From NCBI RefSeq assembly GCF_000150955.2, contig NC_011692.1, forward strand, positions 124,001-188,000: a DNA stretch of 64,000 nt, in the 5' to 3' direction. The notes under the pieces were generated by a model. The model had not been told where the DNA came from, made no database searches, and worked only from the letters and a program-made list of their open reading frames with translations. Source of the stretch: Phaeodactylum tricornutum CCAP 1055/1 (taxonomy: Eukaryota; Bacillariophyta; Bacillariophyceae; Surirellales; Neidiaceae). Position 1 is the first letter of the stretch, and each line of letters begins with the position of its first letter. This document shows positions 55,541-64,000 of the stretch, piece after piece. The position numbers were made by a program, and so were the translations under genes.

Positions 55541-56440
55541 TCAGCAAGAATCTGCGCAATGCCGCGTCGGTATTTCCAGAATGCGCAAGGCGTCATCCGC
55601 TCCGTCCTCTAGGAGGCTAAGTTCGGTCGTGTCCTGGTTATCGTCCGTTCTCGTAGTATTGGAACTTGCCTTGGTCGCCGTTGTACCGTCATCCTCATCG
55701 TCGTCTTGGTATGTACTTCGACTTTCTTCTCGGCATATTGTAAAAATCTTGACGAGAATCGCGGCGGACACTCCCAAGGCCACAAATATTGTGGCCCACA
55801 AAAGGATAGTCACGCTGACGCTCCGACTATCATTGTCGTCGTTGCCAACGAGGGCGGTAGGATCCTCTACCGTCAAAGTGTCGGCACTGGCCATCTCTGG
55901 CTGCTCGCTCTTTTCCACAACACGTTTAATTTGTGTTTGGGTATCGGCAGTTTCCGACGTCACTTTGGTGAGTTCGGCGCCGGTCTCCATTTCGAGTCTC
56001 GTTTCCTCGGACACTGGCGTGGATGTCGAAGTTGTCTCGGTTCTCTCGTCAGCGTCGGGAACGGTCTTTCCAAGTACAATTCTTTCTTCTTGCGGAGGGA
56101 TGACGGAGTCGCCGGGCAACAAGTTTCCTTCGGCAACCATTTCCCAACTATCTAGAATCACCGGGGCGACAGTGGGCGGAGCATCGTCGCTCGGCGAGTC
56201 GTCCTTTTTCTTGATTAGTGTGTTGCTGTGTCGCAGCTTTCGTCGCCGGACTGGTGCAACAACATTCCCAGCATTCTCGGTCGACCGTAGAAAAGGAGAA
56301 CGTGCCTGACGAAAGGTATCCCGGTGGAGGCGACTCGCCCTGCTGCCTGCAAGTACAGCGTTCGTCCCGGTCCAGCCAGCCAACATCCAGACCACCATTG
56401 TTGGTTGCGGAACGCATCGGCAGCGTAGACTGTACCGCAT
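55541..56440 (-). CDS. single-pass membrane protein, cluster member 1
   Basis: 299 aa. The N-terminus has a hydrophobic stretch (MVVWMLAGWTGTNAVLAG) that can act as a signal peptide, from the ATG at 56440 or the Met at residue 15. The outer part is Thr/Ser/Glu-rich and low in Cys (TETTSTSTPVSEETRLEMET). A transmembrane helix (SVTILLWATIFVALGVSAAILV) lies near 208-233 and is followed by an acidic tail (QDDDEDDGTTATK). No domain is recognised. It shares architecture and strand with the next three genes but not an obvious sequence motif. Confidence 0.6.
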   Translation of the reverse strand: MRYSLRCRCVPQPTMVVWMLAGWTGTNAVLAGSRASRLHRDTFRQARSPFLRSTENAGNVVAPVRRRKLRHSNTLIKKKDDSPSDDAPPTVAPVILDSWEMVAEGNLLPGDSVIPPQEERIVLGKTVPDADERTETTSTSTPVSEETRLEMETGAELTKVTSETADTQTQIKRVVEKSEQPEMASADTLTVEDPTALVGNDDNDSRSVSVTILLWATIFVALGVSAAILVKIFTICREESRSTYQDDDEDDGTTATKASSNTTRTDDNQDTTELSLLEDGADDALRILEIPTRHCADSC

Positions 56441-56940
56441 AATAAGGACGACAGTCCCTTGTTCGTATCCGACAAACTGGAATCGAAATCACTGTCCAAC
56501 TCGTGTACTGGTCACAGTCACACTGCTGGGACCGAACATACCGGTTACGAAAAAGTGCATTTCTCGCGGAGACGCAAAAAGTTACGAGGCTTCCGGACAG
56601 GAAACGAGAAATCCCTTTCCACGACCGGAAACGCAGTAGTCGCAAAAATTTAGCATGGTCGTGATTCACATCACTGGCAGTCCACAATTTCCAAAATAAT
56701 GATAAGAAAATAGAAGGGCCAGTAAGCGTGATTGACATTGGATACGGTTCCTATACGTCCAGAATATTCCTGGTAGCCTGCCCAACCTCCACTACTGCAG
56801 TGCATATGCGAATAGTAACACATGGAAGGGGAGAGGCAGCTTCGCTATCCGTATTTGGACACTGGCAGTGACTCACAGTCGTTCGTAACCTTGATACAAG
56901 ATAGCTATGCTAGAACCGAATGTTTACGTTAGACAATGAG
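56441..56940. other. intergenic spacer in membrane-protein cluster
   Basis: It lies upstream of cluster member 1 and downstream of member 2. No feature is recognised; ORFs here lie antisense or out of frame to the genes. Confidence 0.35.
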
Positions 56941-58098
56941 CTACGAAATTCTGGGTGATTCCAAACACTTGGCCCATTCTTCGTCGTACGTGTCGGACCT
57001 GATAAATTGAACAAACGCAGGCTTGGTCGTTTCCACGTATGCAGCCTTCCCCGGTGTGACGACCGCGGTCGACCGGGAAAGTCGTTTCTGTCCCGTACAA
57101 TATTGCTCGGAAACGGAGGATCGACCGTCCCTGTCTTTTTGTATTCGCACGTTGCTTTTGGCGTGCGTTGCGGTATGCTGACGAGGTGAGTCTTTGCTTT
57201 TTCGAGAGGAACGCCGGGAATCAACTGCACCTGATTGGGTATCGCCCGTGACGTCCACTCTCCCGTAAAGCTCAGCGGTTGCCTCTTCCAGAGACTGCAA
57301 GTAAGCGACAAAAGACGAATTGTCGGAATCGTTTTCGTGCTCGTTGTATTGCCCGTCATCTCCTTGCTTTTCCTCCAAATTTATTCGAACGTGGTCCCCG
57401 TGAGCGCGTTTGATGTCATCTTTTGTAAGAGACTGCGAGCGCATTCTAGACTCTCGTGGGACGGAACGTATGGTGTGCTTGCCTGGTTCACGGGAAGCCC
57501 AAGGCGCGGAATTGTCGTCGGATTCCGTCTCGTCGCGTTGCGTGACGGAAGTTGATAACGCCTTGATGGCATTCGCCTTCACCTTCGTTTCACCTGGCTT
57601 ATGCACAAACTTACGGTAGAAGCAATAGACACTAATCACAATCGAATAGTAGACCAACAAGCTCCCGACGCCGACTAAACAGCCGATCAGGATGGCGTTT
57701 CGTTTCCTTTCGGTACCGGAAACTGTTTCAGGAATGTACTTTTCTGAAACTCGACCTCCGCTCGTGTCTGGCGTAGTCGTGAGCCTTGGTGGGTTGGAAG
57801 CAGGGGCGTCGATTGGCGGGATGGCATCCTGCTGTTCAAGAATGACAGAGACGGCGGTACCGAGCGGCGCCTTGTTTCCCGTCGATTGCTCTTCAACTTC
57901 TGCTTTGAGGTGGTTATCACTCACGGTGCGATCAGCATCGGAATAAAAAATCCAAGCGTGGCGTTGGAGATGTCGCCCGCCGCTACCAAATCGAGTATGT
58001 TCCCAACCTGCATCCGTCGTGTGGCTTTCGGTAACGACCCAGCATCCAACGACAACGATACAAACCACAGCGAACCGTGATCTCAATGTGGCCGACAT
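56941..58098 (-). CDS. single-pass membrane protein, cluster member 2
   Basis: 385 aa from the ATG at 58098. A clear signal peptide (RFAVVCIVVVGCWVVTESH) is followed by a short Pro/Thr-rich outer domain and a transmembrane helix (ILIGCLVGVGSLLVYYSIVI, about 137-160). The long basic and acidic cytosolic tail contains NSSFVAYLQSLEEATAEL, a helical motif also found in cluster member 3. The tail is rich in Ser, Arg and Asp and looks disordered and phosphorylatable. No catalytic domain. Type I topology is inferred. Function unknown. Confidence 0.68.
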   Translation of the reverse strand: MSATLRSRFAVVCIVVVGCWVVTESHTTDAGWEHTRFGSGGRHLQRHAWIFYSDADRTVSDNHLKAEVEEQSTGNKAPLGTAVSVILEQQDAIPPIDAPASNPPRLTTTPDTSGGRVSEKYIPETVSGTERKRNAILIGCLVGVGSLLVYYSIVISVYCFYRKFVHKPGETKVKANAIKALSTSVTQRDETESDDNSAPWASREPGKHTIRSVPRESRMRSQSLTKDDIKRAHGDHVRINLEEKQGDDGQYNEHENDSDNSSFVAYLQSLEEATAELYGRVDVTGDTQSGAVDSRRSSRKSKDSPRQHTATHAKSNVRIQKDRDGRSSVSEQYCTGQKRLSRSTAVVTPGKAAYVETTKPAFVQFIRSDTYDEEWAKCLESPRIS

Positions 58099-59052
58099 GG
58101 CAGAGTGTCTGGATCAAGGGTAGACCGGGATTTATGGAACGACGTGCGAGTCCCCTCATAAGTCGCCCCCAAACCGGGTACTCTCTTGGTGCCGGTTCGC
58201 TCATGGTCAGACGCTACGGAATCCGGCTGAAAAAAATGAGACGATCCGTATTGACTGTGATGCACATGTATAAAATATCGAATAGTTACATACATGGAAT
58301 TCGGATGGAGATAAGAAAGGGGCTTATTCCGCTTCACGGGCATACCCGTTCTATCTAAGCATCGCATATGAGTAGATCTTGGAAATTTATTTTTATGTAT
58401 GATCGCATAGGTAAAGGAAATGTCTGCGGATGATATCTCAATATGTCAAAGCAGCATTCTCGGTCGGGAGCGCTACGAGAGTCAATTGCTATTTTGGTCT
58501 ACAATACCACTCCTGTTTCGGAGTCACGCCATGCTCTCCCGAATGTGAAAACCTGCCGCTCTTGTGGAAGGGAATATTATACGTTCTGGATTTTTGTCAG
58601 CTGTACTACGGAAGTGTCGGCGTTGGCGCGCCTCGTTCGGCATGGATGACCCCATACTACCAGACGCTAAGCTCGCTAAGGACAGTGAGAAACGATGTGC
58701 CATGGCGTTTATGTGTTGAACACACTCGCCCGTTCGACTTGTAGGTGTGGGAGATTTTTTTACGATTACGCGAAAGACTATCCTTTGCGACCTGTCGAGA
58801 GGTATCGATAGTACGAAGCGGACCTGTCTATCAATGTAAGGATCAACCAATTACTGTAGTATTATACCCTGTGCGTGTACGCCCGCACATATGTTGGCAG
58901 GATAGACTTTGAACTAGTTTATGGATAGATTCTGTAAGAGAGGTTCTGTAAAGAAAAAAAGGGCAAGGCAATTGGTTTTGCCGAAACGAAAGAGCGAAGG
59001 AATTCTAGAAGATTTCGGGGTAGGGTAGATTCGTACTCGTCGTTGCACTCAA
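58099..59052. other. intergenic spacer in membrane-protein cluster
   Basis: The promoter region of member 2 and 3' flank of member 3. Weak ORFs only; no RNA or repeat recognised. Confidence 0.35.
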
Positions 59053-60234
59053 CTATTCACGCGTTTGTTCCTGACTGATCACAGACTGGTTGTCCACGAC
59101 ACTATCATTTTCCCAGACGGGTTGTAGATCACTCGGTAGTCCCACGCTGTTGGAACTACCGTCCTTCGCGAGATTCTCCGTCCGTTGTGCGACATCTTCC
59201 AGTACGGCGGCGGCGGCCGACGATGCGTCTCCTTTCCGATGGGGGTCGAGTATAACCGAAGCCGTCTGTATGGATTTCATGTACGCCACGAGTGAGGCAT
59301 CGCCGACGCTTTCCGAATCAACCGATACGCCGACCGATACGTCGGGTTCCGAATTGGTCGTCCAAACGGATTCCGCATCGCTTTCCGCTTCTTCCACTAC
59401 GAGTCCCAAGGATGGTTGGGGAGCAGCGGCGGTGGCTGCCGCCGTGCGGGATGCCGACGACGCGGTACCGGCCACACCCACCGACTCTAGATCGGCGTTC
59501 CGGTAGTACGGATCGGACGTTAAGGAAGCATCCCCCGCTTCCGTTCTCGCCGCCGAAGTGACACTCCGTTCCGTCCATCGCAGGATTGACGATGCGTGGG
59601 CCATCGCGTGCAGATAGGACGAAATTGTCCCGTCTTCGGGAACTTCCTCGTCCGAGGTCGTCCGATGTGTCCCTTCCGGTTGCGTCGTATCACTGTCGCC
59701 TTTGGACTTTTGGATGGCAGCCGTCGAGACTCCTCCTCTGACGCTTCTAATGAAGGAAACAATCGCGAACAGGAGAACAATGATACTCACGGAAAACGCC
59801 GAGACCAAGAAGATCAACACTCCCTTGCCCACACTTTCTCCGTTCGTACTCTGGAGCTGGCGGTGATTCTGGGACGCCTGCATGTCACCGGGAAGAGTAG
59901 ACAAGGGTAGCGTCCAGGACAAGGGATTGGGATAGTTCCACTGGGACTCGGCCCCTGTGGCGGACGTGGGAGTGCCAGAGTGGAGGTACGTGGACGTGTC
60001 CCCGTCGACCTCCAGGGTCATCCGTAGTGCGCGCAAACGCTGTGGCGGCGTCGGCGACGCGTTGTTGGAGGAGGGGTAGGACACGTCAGGGAATCCCAAA
60101 CGTCGGCTGGATTGCCCTTGGACGTTTCGGCACATGACGACGAGAAAAGTGGCGAGCGCCAACCAAAGGGTCGTCCAAGCGGTCGCCTTGGCGAGCGTCA
60201 TGGCGCGTGCGGATGTGGACATGGACGAAATCAT
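59053..60234 (-). CDS. single-pass membrane protein, cluster member 3
   Basis: 393 aa from the ATG at 60234, chosen because it places the hydrophobic signal (TTLWLALATFLVVMCRNVQG) near the N-terminus; the frame is open further upstream to 60573, but that part is basic and unlikely to be translated. The outer domain is short and Ser/Pro-rich. A transmembrane helix (LIFLVSAFSVSIIVLLFAIV) lies at about 141-162. The acidic tail contains two copies of the cluster motif: DGTISSYLHAMAHASSIL and GDASLVAYMKSIQTASVIL. The spacer between them is Ala/Ser/Glu-rich. Function unknown; the motif may be a docking helix (inference). Confidence 0.66.
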   Translation of the reverse strand: MISSMSTSARAMTLAKATAWTTLWLALATFLVVMCRNVQGQSSRRLGFPDVSYPSSNNASPTPPQRLRALRMTLEVDGDTSTYLHSGTPTSATGAESQWNYPNPLSWTLPLSTLPGDMQASQNHRQLQSTNGESVGKGVLIFLVSAFSVSIIVLLFAIVSFIRSVRGGVSTAAIQKSKGDSDTTQPEGTHRTTSDEEVPEDGTISSYLHAMAHASSILRWTERSVTSAARTEAGDASLTSDPYYRNADLESVGVAGTASSASRTAAATAAAPQPSLGLVVEEAESDAESVWTTNSEPDVSVGVSVDSESVGDASLVAYMKSIQTASVILDPHRKGDASSAAAAVLEDVAQRTENLAKDGSSNSVGLPSDLQPVWENDSVVDNQSVISQEQTRE

Positions 60235-61181
60235 ATGAGACGAATCCGTCGTGCTATCGTACGAACGAACGAATGTTACACCGGATGGAATAGCAACCAC
60301 GGCAGCAGGAAAAAGGTCAATGAGTATTGTTGTAGTTTTGGGTGTTGTTGTGTGCATCCGTGGGCACCCCTGGGTTGTGTTTGTGTGTGTTCGCCTGTGG
60401 AAAGTTCGTTCTGGCGCGGACGGATTGCGTGTTCGGGACTGTCCACTATTGTATCGAGTACCGTTCTTGATCCCATTTAAGCACCGAGTCCAGAAATTAC
60501 ATGTAAATCCTAACATGCATCGATACGAAAAAAATAAATGTATACCTCGCATTCTCAAATCATATGCATACAATCGAAGGGTATTCCTTCATTCGTGAAG
60601 CACAGAGGCTTGCGTCTCATGTCACTTGCGGCTTGTGGACGTTTTTGCAAAAGAGGTGGTTGTCTTGGTGCAACCCGATGCCTTTCTACTTTGGCCCCTC
60701 CTCCTTCTCGACTCCCTCCCCGAGAACGAAGGAAGGTACACGCACACGAATGCCACGGTAGAGGTATGTGCGGCCGAACCGTTGATAGTACAGCTTTGTC
60801 CAAAATGATGCACACGCCCAATTTCCAGTTCCTACGCGTCTGTCGCTGTGTATTCCGTCCGTCCGGCACCCAGAACGAGAGAAACCTACCGTGCTTTGTA
60901 CAATTGGTGCACGAACGTTCGGTATGTTGCGGATCACATTCCTAACATACACCCGCTATCGATCATCGATCCCGCAATGAGCCGGGGGGTAATAACGATT
61001 TTATGTAGTAGTCGTAGTCTCCATTTCTCATACCACGCTCCACCGTTGGGTCGGCAACCTTTCTAAATTAGCTAGGGTTTGTGCAGTCCCTTTAGGTCCA
61101 AGATGATCCACCAACTAAATAGTTCATTGATCATGGACCACCCAGCAAGAACACGCTGATTTTGCGAGCGTAACGGACTGC
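60235..61181. other. intergenic spacer in membrane-protein cluster
   Basis: The 5' flank of member 3. A 135-codon plus ORF (60538-60945) has no domain or homologue I can name and overlaps an equally long minus ORF, so I treat both as chance. Confidence 0.35.
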
Positions 61182-62222
61182 TCAAGTATTGAGATTGTCG
61201 CTAGAGTCGTCACTGGTTGAAATACTCATGTCGCCCGCATCCTCGAACACCTCCAGGTGCAGGACCGCTTCGTCTTCGCTCATGGAGACGGAGCTTACTT
61301 CGCTGGTCGACTCGAGACTGGGTGCACGGTCCATTGTATCGCACAATCGATGAATTTTATGCAGACAATGGAAGAAGGTAGCGGAAACGTGATCGGGATC
61401 GTACTCGTTGCCTGCGACGCAACCGACCTTGGTTGCCTTGGTCTCCGTGATCCCGGAAGTCGCGATCCGACTCGGAGCATCAACTGGAAGTGGCTCGCAG
61501 ATGGAAGGACCGTAGATTTCTTCTAGATGCATACCGTCCAAGTCGGAGTATTCGTTGGTGTCGTCCACGTCCGGGACAACGGTGTTCGCCGCGGCTTTTG
61601 TCGGACCTCCACCTTTTTGGACGTACAGAAAGGCCAACACGGCCGACAGAAAGACAATCATAATTCCTCCCGTCAGTAACAAATCCTTGAGAACCGCAAC
61701 GTCATCGCCGGGTGTGTTAAAGTTTTGTACAGACCCCAACTCTGGAAGGGTCGGAGCAAGGCTTACAGGACTCGCCGAGGGAGGAGGAGAGGGTGCAAGT
61801 GGTCGGACCAGCGGAAACGACGTCCGTCTGGCTCTATATTTCTCCGTGGGAGACTCCGTGGCAGTCGTAGAAGGCGACGGCGTACTCTGTTGGTCGGGAG
61901 ATACCGTGGGACCTTGCGTTGCCAGAGGTTGCCCCGTGAAAGGCTCGGCCGACGCGCTTTGGTCCGGCATCGGCGACGGACTTTCGGAGCTGTTGTCACC
62001 CATCCCGCCACCTAGATCCGGGATGGGGGGAAGAGTGTCATCAAGCGGTGGACGCCCTTCGATGCGGATCAGCTTTCGACGTGAGAGTCGTTGTTCTCGA
62101 CGACGAAAACTCCTGGCCGCATCCGTGGGGGTTGATGGATCCCGTTGGTGGACACTCTGTCTCTCGTCCCGCCGTGCCATTCGTGGGGGAGAAATCAAAG
62201 AAGAGAGCGTTCCACTGGGCAT
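61182..62222 (-). CDS. single-pass membrane protein, cluster member 4
   Basis: 346 aa from the ATG at 62222. The N-terminal half is Pro/Ser/Thr-rich (SPSPMPDQSASAEP, SPPPSASPVSLAPTLPE). A transmembrane helix (LLLTGGIMIVFLSAVLAFLYV) lies near 179-200. The acidic tail ends SEDEAVLHLEVFEDAGDMSI. Unlike its neighbours it lacks a signal peptide, so either an upstream exon is missing from this model or the N-terminus crosses the membrane without one. HVSATFFHCLHKIHRLCD in the tail may be a divergent form of the shared motif, but this is weak. Confidence 0.6.
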   Translation of the reverse strand: MPSGTLSSLISPPRMARRDERQSVHQRDPSTPTDAARSFRRREQRLSRRKLIRIEGRPPLDDTLPPIPDLGGGMGDNSSESPSPMPDQSASAEPFTGQPLATQGPTVSPDQQSTPSPSTTATESPTEKYRARRTSFPLVRPLAPSPPPSASPVSLAPTLPELGSVQNFNTPGDDVAVLKDLLLTGGIMIVFLSAVLAFLYVQKGGGPTKAAANTVVPDVDDTNEYSDLDGMHLEEIYGPSICEPLPVDAPSRIATSGITETKATKVGCVAGNEYDPDHVSATFFHCLHKIHRLCDTMDRAPSLESTSEVSSVSMSEDEAVLHLEVFEDAGDMSISTSDDSSDNLNT

Positions 62223-63645
62223 TGTTTTCGCTGTGGCTTGCGACCTTGATCAGGTTCTTTGGAGCTGGCTGCTGGTTACTCTTGGTAGTCTTTGGGATGA
62301 CGGGTTCTTGGTGGCTAGAATAGTAACTACTTCAATTTGCTGTTCGGACAAATGTGGAGGGAAAAAGTGTTGCTCCTGACAGTTAAACAATGGTTTTTGA
62401 ACAAGACTATAGAGAAGTACCAGATGTATATGCCCCTCGTGATTGCCCTTTATTCTCTAACGACACCCTACGTACCGCATGGTAGGATGAGACAGAAACA
62501 GGGTCGCGGTCCTGGACGGAACCCTAGTACGTGTGATTGAAGCGAAAATTACTGCCTATAATCGGCAGCCGCGGCTTTTTCATATGCTGGAGGACTTTGG
62601 AATTAAGCTAGTAGCATTGTATCCCGATCGACGTGCCGTAGTAATCAAGGTGTGCTGTAAATTGGGAAATTTACACTTGCCTTTAATTGATTGTGTCCCA
62701 GGCGACCCTTTTTCGTGCGTCGCAAGGCTATTTTGTGGTTTCCTTCGCCGTCGCTCGTGGCCACTTTGCGTGTCGAGATAAGCGTTTCCTTAACAAACCA
62801 AAAGGAGGCATAAACGGAGACGTACAATATATTTCCGTGCCGATCAAAATATCACAAAGATACATAGTTCGATTGACTGAGTAAACGATTGGTTGGGTTG
62901 CCGAAGTGTCGCATATAAATAAAATGGACGTTCGGATCCCACAAGAATATCTATATCGGATTCAAATTTTGTGTGTCATACACTCATACTCGTTGAAACG
63001 CCATGTATTTCAGTTCCCACACACGTGGAAGCAAGCCGATAATCCTTCCCGTGTGTATATGCATGGTCAACCTTCTCCTTTGCATGGTCGTGTCAATAGT
63101 TGTTAGAGGGTTACGATTGTAATGCAAAGTGGGGTGAGTATCATCCTCGTCGCGATGGGGGAAACCGGATTGCTCCGTCCTTCACATGGGCTCCCATTGG
63201 AGCACGACTCCGAATTCGACAGTAAGTAGCACGCAGCTGGTACCCAAGGACTTCGGCGTTCGGGACCCATGAATTCGAGGACCGTAAAATTGTCCTCGAT
63301 TTCAGAAGACAGGATATATAGGCAATTATCTCGAAGTCATTCCTAGAAATATTTCCCGACGCGCCTCGTAGTAGATTACGCGAAGGTTCGCATCATATCT
63401 ACTGCAATTTACATTAGCCGAAAGTCAATCTTTCGATTTTCTCATTTGACAGACCTCCGCGTAGATTCCGTGTTCACAGACGAGGTTGGTTGATGTGAGT
63501 TCGCGAACCACTCTGAAATTTCTCCAGACCCATTATTAGTTTGACATCCTCGCTGTCTTCATGCTTTGCGACTAGTTTCGTGTGTTGGAGAAACGCGAAG
63601 CGTGTAGTTGCGTTACCATAAGTTACGATCGCTGCTACGACTACC
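62223..63645. other. intergenic region, no convincing gene
   Basis: About 1.4 kb between member 4 and the divergent right-edge gene. ORFs are short and overlapping. A missing first exon of member 4 could lie in the first few hundred bases, but I found no signal peptide with a good donor. Confidence 0.4.
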
Positions 63646-64000
63646 ATGGTCCACTTTCGGTCTCCCGTTTCACGTTGGGTTTTCTGTTGGACTTTGGGCG
63701 CTGCTAGCTTTGCTGCAGGAACAGATGCGCCCGATGTTGTCACCACTTCCAGCGTTAGTGTTTCGACTACGGACCACCCGTATTCGCGCTCCTTACAGAG
63801 GGGCACATGCCCCAAGGAGGCTCTGACTCCCAGCGATGTGGGCAAAAGCTGCGAAGGCGTCGACTTGTACTGTCCGCTGGTAGTTGAATGCCCCGTCCAA
63901 GCCGGAACGACGTGTGTGGATCCTGAGATCTCATCCGTCTGTGGTTGTGTCGACAATGTATGGTCCTGCAGTGTGCCGTCTTGTACTCCTTGTATCGAAT
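63646..64000 (+). CDS. partial secreted Cys-rich protein (right edge)
   Basis: The frame is open from the ATG at 63646 to the window end (118 codons); an in-frame TAA lies just upstream. A signal peptide (WVFCWTLGAASFAAG) is followed by a short Ser/Thr region and a Cys-rich domain of at least 12 Cys with CxC and CxxC spacing (SVCGCVDNVWSCSVPSC), which suggests a disulfide-rich extracellular module. The 160-codon ORF on the opposite strand is its shadow. It is divergent from the membrane cluster and might share its extracellular theme. Function unknown. Confidence 0.65.
   Translation, partial: MVHFRSPVSRWVFCWTLGAASFAAGTDAPDVVTTSSVSVSTTDHPYSRSLQRGTCPKEALTPSDVGKSCEGVDLYCPLVVECPVQAGTTCVDPEISSVCGCVDNVWSCSVPSCTPCIE

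Noticed and set aside
60538-60945. 135-codon plus ORF in the membrane cluster
   Set aside because: No recognisable features; the opposite strand is open over the same span, as expected in GC-balanced intergenic DNA.

Overview
The window looks like nuclear DNA of a diatom, most likely a pennate such as Phaeodactylum tricornutum (an inference from content, not a database match). The grounds are intron-poor, densely packed genes on both strands with short GT-AG introns (about 60-200 nt), plastid presequences with an A/G-F cleavage-type motif, thylakoid-lumen precursors, diatom-type helicase-associated (HA) proteins, and a Ty1/copia retroelement resembling the diatom CoDi group.

Layout. 0-6.4 kb (minus strand): a partial acidic membrane protein at the left edge, a membrane leucine-rich-repeat protein with one intron, and an organellar-type TrmH/SpoU RNA methyltransferase. 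6.7-12.7 kb: a membrane-anchored short-chain dehydrogenase, a small secreted protein, a PsbP-like thylakoid lumen protein and an AAAP amino-acid transporter. 14.7-20.1 kb: an HA-domain protein whose first exon is too short to stand out as an ORF, eIF3g without its zinc knuckle, a small putative lumen protein and the SNARE Vti1. 20.9-30.0 kb: a five-exon GCN1 gene (about 2862 aa).

30.2-49.1 kb is the accessory-looking part. It holds two three-exon paralogues of a signal peptide / transmembrane / EF-hand protein (both 454 aa), two double-PDZ-like paralogues interleaved with them, an Hsp70-like membrane ATPase, a very young copia element sitting exactly at the junction of a tandem duplication of one EF-hand gene's 5' part, a degenerate hAT DNA transposon with terminal inverted repeats and 8-bp target duplications, and a local 146-bp tandem repeat.

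50.0-54.6 kb: an STK19-like protein and a plastid-targeted transcription-repair coupling factor (Mfd) lie tail to tail. 55.5-62.2 kb: four consecutive minus-strand genes encode single-pass membrane proteins of unknown function with Ser/Pro/Thr-rich N-terminal parts and acidic Ser-rich tails; two of them share a short helical motif. A further secreted Cys-rich protein runs off the right edge.

The genes do not form one pathway. Plausible functional links are GCN1 with eIF3g (translation control) and STK19 with Mfd (transcription-coupled repair). The strongest candidates for something undescribed are the single-pass membrane protein cluster and the EF-hand/PDZ paralogue block.
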